This document shows positions 1 to 8,773 of a stretch of DNA of 13,796 bases, piece after piece. The position numbers and the translations under genes were made by a program. Under the pieces are notes generated by a model that was not told where the DNA came from, ran no database searches, and saw nothing but the letters and a program-made list of their open reading frames with translations. Source of the DNA: Acanthaster planci (Eukaryota; Echinodermata; Asteroidea; Valvatida; Acanthasteridae). The stretch lies in the NCBI RefSeq assembly GCF_001949145.1, contig NW_019091381.1:1399075-1412870 (forward strand). The letters run 5' to 3'. Numbering within the stretch: position 1 is the first letter of the stretch; each line of letters starts with the position of its first letter.

Positions 1-45
1 TATAAACCATACGGCTACGATTTCTGAGTCCCCGGCTGGTAGTGG
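1..45 (+). mobile_element. 3' end of a piggyBac-like MITE (truncated by window edge)
   Basis: The first 45 bases match the last 45 bases of the complete element at 3179-3747 at 36 of 45 positions, in the same orientation. Both end in AGTGG followed directly by TTAA (here 46-49), the target site typical of piggyBac-type transposons. The rest of this copy lies left of the window, in the CDC7 intron. Family assignment rests only on the termini and the TTAA, since no transposase is visible. Confidence 0.6.
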
Positions 46-160
46 TTAAAGCCAGTGGTGGGATTGGAACCCACCGTTATTAGGTTAAAGCCAGTGGTGG
101 GATTGGAACCCACCGTTATTAGGTTAAAGCCAGTGGTGGGATTGGAACCCACCGTTATTA
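44..160. repeat. Three identical 39-bp tandem repeats with a tRNA T-arm-like hairpin
   Basis: Exact copies lie at 44-82, 83-121 and 122-160. Each unit starts GGTTAAAGCC and ends CGTTATTA. Each carries a 6-bp stem (GGTGGG/CCCACC) closing a 7-base loop. Read on the minus strand the loop is TTCCAAT, one base from the tRNA T-loop / pol III B-box pattern TTCRANY, so the unit may come from a tRNA-derived SINE. The array begins at the TTAA where the MITE copy ends. It lies in the intron just before the last CDC7 exon. Three identical copies imply recent amplification. Confidence 0.9.
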
Positions 161-198
161 AGTTCCATCAATGACCATCTTTCACTTGGACTACGTAA

Positions 199-618
<420 letters not shown>

Positions 619-865
619 GAAGGGGGCTTTGAAATCCAAATGATCCATTCCGCAATAAAAAAATTCAAATGACCCCGGCACTGTCATTTCTGCAGACAAT
701 CCCATCAATTTAACTTAATAGAAATCTAATAGCTACGGTGCTTTTTCGCCGGGAATAAATGATGGGATTATTTTCACGCGCAGAATAATTTAGAAGGGAC
801 TTTTAACAGCACATTTTATATCAGTATAATGTTAATAAAGAATTTGATCATTTTGAAGAATACAG
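619..865 (+). promoter_or_regulatory. CDC7 3' UTR with three candidate poly(A) signals
   Basis: AATAAA occurs on the + strand at 654-659, 754-759 and 834-839. The third looks best: a T/GT-rich stretch (around 880-900, TTGTCTTGAGTCTTTTC) follows at a suitable distance, which would place cleavage near 850-865. The first would give a very short UTR of about 50-60 nt. Which signals are used cannot be told from sequence alone. Confidence 0.6.
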
Positions 866-3174
866 TGTAATGCAGCCTTGTCTTGAGTCTTTTCTTCAAG
901 TTTCCTATAAAAAATAAGATTTGCATAACACGTCTTGTCTGAATATTATCTCACATGTTGTGACATCTTCAAAACGCAAATGAAAAAGTAACACGAGTAA
1001 TCAGTTTAGATGCAAAACACAAAAACCATGCCAAAAAGTGAACACAGGAGGCGGAGATCCAATTACAAGAAGCTGAGGTGTACAGAGGCTGTGGGTTGAT
1101 ACAAATTTGAAAATTTGCCATCCACTTTCCAAAGAATAACAATCCACGTGTTACAGAGCTCTTGTTCATACACAAGATGAATCATAAATGTACGATACTT
1201 CACCTTTTAGTAGTTAAATCTGTTTATTTGAATACTTGCCAATTATCACATTTCAATACAAAAGTTAAACTACAAATAGAACTCAGTGCGTTTTGTTATT
1301 CAATAGATGAGACCAACATTTCACTGATCAATTGAAACAAGTTCCACATTATTTTTGCACCTAAACTATCTCCCTGAAAACGTGTACAAATGTCGACACA
1401 CAGCACAGTCACATCTACTTAACAATACCAAACACACGTGTCTTTTCCTAGGCTAGGCTAGAGTTTACTGAGACCCTTCACCTGTGCTTGCAAAAATGCA
1501 ACGTGTGACAAGACAAGCCTAGCCCCAGTGTTGCTGTAACTACGGTATACGGTCTGGTTCCCAACCTCACAACGAGCAACAAGAAAGGGAATGAATCAGC
1601 TTTTTTACAAAACCAAGCTAACGTGAAGACTAAAATGATTCACTAATGTAGACAAATCCGACGACCAAAATTAGAAGCCATTGCTACGGGGCCATCCTGT
1701 TCGAATGCAGGCGGTGCGTGCTCATGAAATTCCTTCTTGACCAATAGGCAGTAGTCAATTGCCAAAGTGTGCACGTGCGATCAGGTTGGGAGAGCTGCTT
1801 GAGTGTAAATGGCCCCCCGGAATGGCATCTCATCCGATTTGTCTATACTAATTAGCTTTAAAAAAGAGTGAAACCGTTTTAAAATACAGAAGGGACAAGC
1901 ATAGTGATAACACATAACTTGTGTATAGCTTTAGTTGAAAATGAATGCACAGCTTTGTACTTTCATTGTGTCCCTGAAATTTTGTGAATACAGTGAAGTT
2001 GCCAAAATAGCAGAAAGTCCCAAAGAGTTGTTTACTGTTAAACACACTTAATCTTGCGTCAGTTTATCTAGACTTTATTCACACAAGTGCAAAAAAACCT
2101 GGAAGGTGTACTGTATAAGGATAAAAATTGGTTGTTACTATTGAAAAATACTCTTGCGCAGAGGGGGCAGTGATGGTCAATGTCTGGCCTGAAAAATTAT
2201 TACAAATTACACCATTTGTATGCTTTCATTATTTATGGTCTTTTTTTTGGGGGGGTGGGTTCTATTCCTTACCAACATGCCAATATCGGGGAGTTTGGTT
2301 TTTTTTTCCAATTTCAGGATTTTTCAAACAACCTATTTAAAAAATCCAGAAATCCTGAGCTTACCTTTATGATATTTTAATGCGTAACGGTTATTATAGA
2401 ACACGAGAAATTGGCCATTTTAAGGGGTGTCTTTGAGCAATCAGACTCTTCACTACTGTGAGGGCATGATCAAACCCTTGGGTGATTATTTCATGAACGT
2501 TTCATTTTCTTCCAATTTTACCCCTGTCATGTATGCCAAATGGCACTTGGGTTAGCTGGATTAATGTAAGACATGTAATAACAGTTGTAATTTGGCGATG
2601 CATGAAAAATATGCCAAGTCATCAAGTGACAATGCATGTGCATATTATCTGTGGCATTTCAAGAGGACTGATATCTTAAGAGGTCTTGGGACTACTGATT
2701 TTGAAAGATCTGAACTTTGGACTATTGCAATCACACAGAAAAGTCACAGATTCTCTCGGCACTAGATTAGAAAAAAGTGGACAACCGATGTCTTTGAGCC
2801 TATGGTGTAATCAGGCTCATTTTTTGGGGGGAGGGGGCAACTGCCCCCTTGGCTATGCAGCCACGCTCCTCGGAGGTGGGTGGGGGGGAGTTCCATGGGC
2901 TAAACCACTGTTTTGGGTTTTTCCCTCATATTATATGCTGGCATTGTCATGATAAGGTTTTAATTATGTAATGGCTCAATCTACTAGACCAGCTCACCTG
3001 CAATTCTGAAAAAGGGGAACAAAGTTGAGTAGGGTCCATGTCTTAAAAATAGGCACAATATTTGACTGTATAAATTGCCAGTTGATTTGAATTTGGGATT
3101 TACTAACAGATATTTAGTATCTTCACGACCAGAGCAAACTTATAACCATACCAAACAGAAAATAATACTGAACT
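866..3174. other. Gene-free AT-rich spacer, left part
   Basis: No frame on either strand has a recognisable domain, and the longest open frames (about 60-90 codons) look like chance. Minus-strand AATAAA signals (TTTATT on +) lie at 1223-1228 and 2074-2079 and could serve a very long TGFBR3 3' UTR. There are two G-rich patches. The one near 2239-2320 has runs of G and T. The one at 2825-2893 includes a perfect 8-bp hairpin (AGGGGGCA/TGCCCCCT, 2832-2849) and more G runs that might form a quadruplex. Part may be decayed repeat; no family is assigned. Confidence 0.5.
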
Positions 3175-3178
3175 TTAA

Positions 3179-3747
3179 CCACTTCATGCCAGGGCATTTT
3201 TCAATGTTGATGATGCTGGGCCGGCATAATTATCATTTTTTCTGTTTTCAAAATTCTTCAAAAATTCATCATTTCATTTAACAGACGCTTATAGCCAAAC
3301 ATAGTAATCTTTAGGCACTACTCTAAGTTGACAGGTGACCTTCATGGACGCCTGAGTATTTCAGCCTTGTAAACAGAGCCTAGATTGTGCGGTGTTAATG
3401 TAACTTTCTTTTGTTCACGAACCTGGCTCAGTGCACTGCTGACCTCTTTGGCCAGATTAGCATGCAGCGGTGCTGTGTGGCTCATCGCTGCGGTGGTGGA
3501 GCGCTTTTGTCCCCGGTGGTAATCCACTCGTGCTAAATGCCCCAAAACCTGGTATACGGTTTCAAAACAAGGCTGGATTATCACCATTTTTGAGAGTGAA
3601 AAATGCCGGTAATGCCCAGCAGCCTGGTCTTTTGTTGGGAGTACGGTCTTTTGTTACAGGGCCCTGTTTCCTTTGTACGAGTTCGGAGACCCCGTTCACA
3701 CATATAGAGCATACGTCTCCGATTCCGGTGTCCCCGGCAGGAAGTGG
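3179..3747. mobile_element. Complete piggyBac-like MITE, 569 bp, TTAA target sites
   Basis: The element is bounded by TTAA on both sides (3175-3178 and 3748-3751). Its imperfect terminal inverted repeats read CCACTTCATGCCAGGG on the left and CCACTTCCTGCCGGGG from the right (14 of 16 match). TTAA target duplication is the hallmark of the piggyBac superfamily. No transposase frame is present, so the copy is non-autonomous. A relative of its right end occurs at 1-45, so at least two copies flank the last CDC7 exon. Confidence 0.75.
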
Positions 3748-3751
3748 TTAA

Positions 3752-4425
3752 TGCTGAAGCTGACCATAATCACTGAAAGTTATGCCAACATTTTGGGACA
3801 AGAAAACATGGTACTGATGTAACTCACAATTTGTTACTGACAATACAATGTACAAGCATTGTTTGAAAGGGGCAGGCTTCTTTCTATCCTCTCTTAAGTA
3901 AAACAGCATCTGTTTGTCTGAATACCACATACTACCTGATAAAAATTCCCTCCAGTCGTATTAACAACACAGGTAATCACCTATGGTCTTTTCTTGACAC
4001 ACCCAACGGACACACAAAACAGATACAACTTGTTGACACTCTGATTTATACACCGTGTCCTACACTGTCTCCAAGACAGCTCATCTAGACGTGAAAGGTT
4101 TCAGGTTCTCCAATAGTTTGATCTCAAATACATGCAGTTTGGAACAGGAATGAATCTTGAAGGGATCATGTTGCAGGAGATTTTCAAAGATGGTAGACAC
4201 TTAGCAATAGTCAGTTAAGTTAGTAACATTGTTCCCTACTTACTAGTTTATTTACTTGTCCTTAACTGAGGTTTTACGTGTCTACAAGTGCAAAATATAT
4301 ATACATCTCCTTGAAAAAAGAAAACAATTAATATGCAGAACTGGATTAAAATTCAATCAGCATTTTTAAAGATTTGATCAGGCCTCACAGTCATCGGATC
4401 TCTTGTCTTCCAACCCTTCAGTGCA
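3752..4425. other. Gene-free spacer between the MITE and the DR1 cluster
   Basis: No coding sequence, RNA gene or repeat is recognised here. A minus-strand AATAAA (TTTATT at 4247-4252) is the only signal noted, and it lies far from any known stop codon. Confidence 0.5.
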
Positions 4426-4445
4426 AGGTCAAGGGTCAAAGGTCA
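4426..4445 (+). promoter_or_regulatory. Triple DR1 nuclear-receptor half-site cluster
   Basis: Three hexamer half-sites stand in direct repeat with one base between each: AGGTCA, A, GGGTCA, A, AGGTCA. The second and third form GGGTCAAAGGTCA, which fits the DR1 consensus bound by HNF4 and by RXR heterodimers or COUP-TF. That it binds a receptor is inference. AGGTCA-like runs can also arise as simple repeats in invertebrate genomes. Confidence 0.45.
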
Positions 4446-7400
4446 GCCTATAAGATGCAAAATTCCCAACAGAAACCACACAGAAAATCCAACAAGTTCA
4501 GCTTCATATCATTGAATTCACACAACACATACTTTTTTCAGTAGAACATGATTTGATTTCCTTTGTTCAGTTTTACTCTAATATTCAAATGAAGATATCA
4601 AAGAACCAAGTGCTCCATGTTTACTAACGACACCTGAGAATTTCATCTGGTGGTATTCATGGTATGTTTATGTTTCCTATCCTCTTTTTGAAATTAATAT
4701 ATCATTAGTTTGTTACTCCTTCACACTGTCTAGCCTAGGTACTCCTTTAAGCTTGGCTAAAGTCCACCCAATAGTAGAACAGTTTTTGTACGTTACGTGG
4801 CTAAGACTTGTGTTTTCTCTTCGGTTGGGGACATAAATGCCACGACCAACAAGTACATCAATTACTGTCGTTTATCATTTTGTGTCTTAAAAAACAGAAG
4901 TATGCAACGCTTTAAGCATTGCCCTAAATAAAACATGCAAGTTAAAAAAAATCTGAGTAAAAACTACAAACTTTACAGAAATTAGAATTTGTCATTTGTC
5001 ATGCTTTTGTACAGGTGCGTCCAACAAAACTGAGGGTTACATTGCTCAGAATGGTATGGACTGTCAGCATGCATTTTTAATCTGAAGATTACGGATAGGC
5101 CATTTCCACATTTACAGATAAAAAAACATGCGTTGCTATGGCAATGGAACGCTGGTAATAATATCGTGGTTACTTACGCATCTGGCTCGTGAAATTACGA
5201 TTAAACACAAAAATACGAAGGTGGTACAGGCTTCTATGTATAATCTGGCTATTACTCCATTATATACAGTTTTATTGTACATAAGTCCTCACTTTTAAAC
5301 AGGCATTTGTCCAATCTCCACCGACAAGTTTGGACAATATTTCAATTTTCTACTTGCAGCAGCAGGAACAATTTACATTTGCAGCAACAGGGGAAGAGTA
5401 ATACATCTTTGGGCTCAGTGCCAAACTAGTTCAACTTACATGCAGTGAATAAGTCAATATGCAAACAAATCCAACGGACAAGGTCTCCAACAAGAGCCTG
5501 TCCTTGCCCCGATTTGCTTCCTTTTAAATCTACTAATACTAAATACGAGCTACATTTTCTTTACATGATCACTTCTTCCTAGTTTTTCCCAGATTCAGTA
5601 ATGCTGAAATAGTATTCAACTTCAAGAGGTTTTAATCAACTTGTGCTTTTATCCATCACGATCAACTTGTATGCCATCAAATCCTGCGAGGAGCTGAAAC
5701 TGTGCTTACTTTTTGTACCTAAGGTCTTTTTTTACGAGAAGTCTTTTTGCGCTCATCAAAAGATGTTTAACCACAATGTCAGTCCAAACAAAAATGCATG
5801 TTCCCTGGGGTTTAAAATTGCATACGGTCTCTGTAAAGCTTATGTCACACCATAAACATGTGCGCAATACAAACACTGGAATATTTGCATTGAATTGTTC
5901 CGCACAATCACACCCAAAAATGCACACACGCTGCCAGACACTTGATCGTTGCTTCTTTTGCCAAGCCACGTCACTTTCGATTTGCCACAAACAATTTGAA
6001 GATGCCTGTTGTCTTGAAGCATGTAGCTTATTTGAATGCAGCTAGCATGATAAAAACACCATACTATATTAGCAACATGATAACAGGTAGACAATCTTGG
6101 TCAAATCTAACAGTACAGAGAAAAAACTTTGTCGCAAGACTTTGGACGTATTTCTGCTTCCGAAAGACCCACCACCAAACTTGTCTTCATAATATACTTC
6201 AGAACACAAACCAGAGTCAACATTCCACTCCCTAATGTACCATATTATGGTCGAGTGCATGCATGAAATGTGGTACCACCAATGCCAAATGTAAACCACA
6301 CCAATGACACATGTTCCTGCTTTTGCCGCATTTTTCTCAAACTTCTCAAACAATTTTTTCACACAGCTGTTTTTTTTCTGTTTCTTCTCCCCCTTTGCCA
6401 AATATATTTTAGCAAGTACACTGACGGCATAAATTGCATGAAAATGAGGTCACAGAGGTTAAAACTCTCACAGACAGATACATTTTCTTAATACACTGAT
6501 TATATTTCAATTTGTTGGGTTTCATAGATGACTACAAGTTTTGTTTTTAATATGGTGAGGTAGATTTTTGTCCATCCCTGTGTGGTTCAATCTTTTTCGT
6601 TGTACCTGAAGAGATTGTGTTTTCTTTATACCAACTGGTTTTAAACAGTGCTGCTTGACAATACAACATTTTGCTCCATTGTACATGCTTTTTTTGACCG
6701 ACACATGTATAAAATCTCAGCAGGCAGGTAGTTTTCAACATTTTCACGCGTGCATCGCCGTTCGAAAAAAGTTTAAAGTTTTCTTAATCAGTCAGATCTT
6801 TGTTACAATTTCTTTAAAAGTTGCTGTGGGAAGTGATAAGCTCGGTTAGGGGCTCAGAGAGCCTGACAAACAGGGAGAGAATAAAAGTGCTTGTGTAGTT
6901 CAGAAAACAATCTAGACTTGGGGTTTTCTCTGAAGTTGGTCTTGGGGTAAGCGCAACTCGTTTTTTTTTTCTGAATTTTTTTCCTTGATATTTTTCCCAA
7001 CAATACATGAATCTCTTCCTGCCCGGTTGCTCCTACAGTCAAACTAAATTCTTCTTCACTTTTGTAATTGAAAATATACTTAAAAATTCCTAGAACTCGT
7101 AACATCTATTCATCATGGGGGGTTCTTTACAAACTCAGCTGCCATTTGTATTTCGTCTTTTTAGCTAAGAAAAAAATCAAGGAATTTCTCCTGGCTTTTT
7201 TTTTCACAAACAGAACAAAAACAACAGAAATCATACAGATCTTGAAAAAAAAATAGTGGATGTTGGGTAAGATGGAGAAAAAGCTTGAGACAAAATAAGA
7301 AAAAAAAGATTATTTTTGAATTACTTAAATACAGCTGCTAAATATGTATACATAATTTGATTCAAGGTTTTTAGTGCTTCGGGAGGTGGCTAAATTACAA

Positions 7401-7812
7401 AGATAATTTCTGATCAAAACAGATATTTTGTGCTTCTTTGAAATTGTGCCATAACACTTGAAGGTGCCACATTAAGTGCCTTGAAGAGAACGAAGCATCC
7501 TGAGTCAAAATAATACTGCCACCAAGTATTGACCTCTCTGAGGTGTGGTGGACATGTTGGATCTTGTTCCTCACAGTATTACAGATACAAACCAATGAGA
7601 CTGCACACAAGTACCAGTCTAAAAATTCCACAGACAGCCATGATGTTTTAATAATGAAAACCAACACTACTACCTAGATTGTGCTGACCACCTTAAGTTT
7701 GCGTTATATTTCTATATACAAAAAAAGCAATGATGCATACACTACTTCCTAACAGCATTATTTTCAGGGTTCCCATGGAAGAAAGAAAACAAAACCAAAA
7801 ATCATGATCTTT
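4446..7812. other. Gene-free AT-rich spacer, central part
   Basis: Open frames of up to 110 codons occur on both strands, mainly 5640-7260. They overlap each other, show no known domain and are rich in Phe, Lys and Cys, as chance frames in AT-rich DNA are. No tRNA, rRNA or transposase is recognised. A minus-strand AATAAA (TTTATT at 5271-5276) is present. Long T runs (6961-6970, 7196-7204) and A runs (7244-7254, 7302-7308) are common. The stretch may be plain intergenic DNA or part of a long TGFBR3 3' UTR. Confidence 0.5.
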
Positions 7813-7818
7813 TTTATT
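7813..7818 (-). terminator. Candidate poly(A) signal for the TGFBR3 gene
   Basis: TTTATT on the + strand reads AATAAA on the minus strand. It is the first such signal I found downstream of the TGFBR3 stop codon. A T/GT-rich stretch (TTTTTGGTTTTGTTTTC) follows within about 30 bases, as expected for a cleavage-stimulating element. Use of this site would give a 3' UTR of about 0.72 kb, shorter than the several-kilobase UTR of vertebrate TGFBR3. Signals at 5271, 4247, 2074 and 1223 would give longer ones. Confidence 0.45.
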
Positions 7819-7938
7819 TCAAATCAATTCAATCAAATTTTTTGATTTCCCCCAATTTTTTTTTTCTACATGACCTTTTGATCATGATTAGGAGCAGGTA
7901 CAGCAGGCATGTGGAAGCTGCAATCTTAGTCTCTGTGT

Positions 7939-8140
7939 TGTAGTCAAGACCTCTCAAGACCCCACATGACCAACACAAAACCTCAAGTCTGAATTCAAGC
8001 CACAAGCTATTCAAATGAACTGCAACAAAGGCAGTCCTTTATCATGCTTCCCCTTGTTACTTGTGACTTGTCTTGGGAACGGTCTTGAGCATGGTCTCGT
8101 GTCTGGTCTTGCAAATGGCCTTGTGATGGTCTTGACTACA
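7939..8140. repeat. Inverted repeat with GGTCTTG-type units in the putative TGFBR3 3' UTR
   Basis: A perfect 13-bp inverted repeat (TGTAGTCAAGACC at 7939-7951, complement at 8128-8140) encloses about 176 bases. Near each end are degenerate copies of CAAGACC (left) or GGTCTTG (right, about 8070-8135, spaced roughly 15-22 bp). It could be a small foldback element or two pieces of a dispersed GGTCTTG satellite in opposite orientation. If the 7813 poly(A) signal is used, it lies in the mRNA and could fold. Confidence 0.55.
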
Positions 8141-8528
8141 GCGCTACTTAGCATACGGTCCACGGAAATATTCTAGGACTCTAGTTCCATCACTTTCGAT
8201 GACAGGACAAATCCATACCACAGGAACCCTGCCAAATGTCAGGAGGTAGAAAATATCAACTTCAAATGTCGACTACATGTGAACCCGCTAAGAAATGTAG
8301 ATGCCTGCGGCGAGGGACTTTCAGAGGGCACTGATGGTTTCAAGATGGGGGGAATACCAAGAAAAATAACCACAGGCTGTTTTTGTCTGCTTGGTCTATA
8401 ATATGACGACAGAATCAGGCATGCTGCCGATAGGTGTCAATTTACAGCTTCCAAGGGGGTGGTGACACTTGTATCTAACGTTCACCTCCCTCTCCCCACT
8501 CAGACCACACCCCCACCCCTCCTTTGTT

Positions 8529-8773
8529 TCATACGTTCTCTGGTGTGGTCTCCACGTGTCGCATACCCTGTAGCGGGATGCCGTTGGGGTTCAGCCTGCT
8601 GGGCATGAAGCCGCTGGGGACATGACCATTGGGGATGGCGCCGTTTGGCACGGCACCATTGGGGATTGCCCCATTGGGCACGTGGCCATTCAGTAGCTGA
8701 CCGTTGGCTGAAGGGGAGCTGGCAGTGCTGGCCGTGCAGGGGGAGGCTGAAGGAGGTGGACCAGTGTGCGGAC
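8529..8773 (-). CDS. TGFBR3: TGFBR3 last coding exon: cytoplasmic tail with pentapeptide repeats
   Basis: The exon is 245 nt, phase 1 in, with acceptor CTTGTCATTAG and stop TGA at 8531-8529. It encodes 80 whole residues. The first part (PHTGPPPSASPCTASTASS) is Ser/Thr/Pro-rich like the vertebrate tail. From residue 23 come nine pentads of the form N-G-x-x-P (NGHVP, NGAIP, NGAVP, NGAIP, NGHVP, SGFMP, SRLNP and so on). The tail is longer than the roughly 42-residue vertebrate one. It ends TTPENV, which lacks the Ser-Thr-Ala terminus that binds GIPC in vertebrates. Confidence 0.92.

Noticed and set aside
1429-1790. E-box (CACGTG) sites and a CCAAT motif as a promoter
   Set aside because: These motifs are short and expected by chance. 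No first exon, CpG-rich stretch or open frame follows them.
2128-2380. Open frames around the G/T-rich patch
   Set aside because: Their translations are driven by homopolymer runs and show no protein-like pattern.
5706-6401. Overlapping open frames of 84-110 codons on both strands
   Set aside because: They overlap each other, have no recognised domain and no splice context, and are rich in residues expected from AT-rich random DNA.
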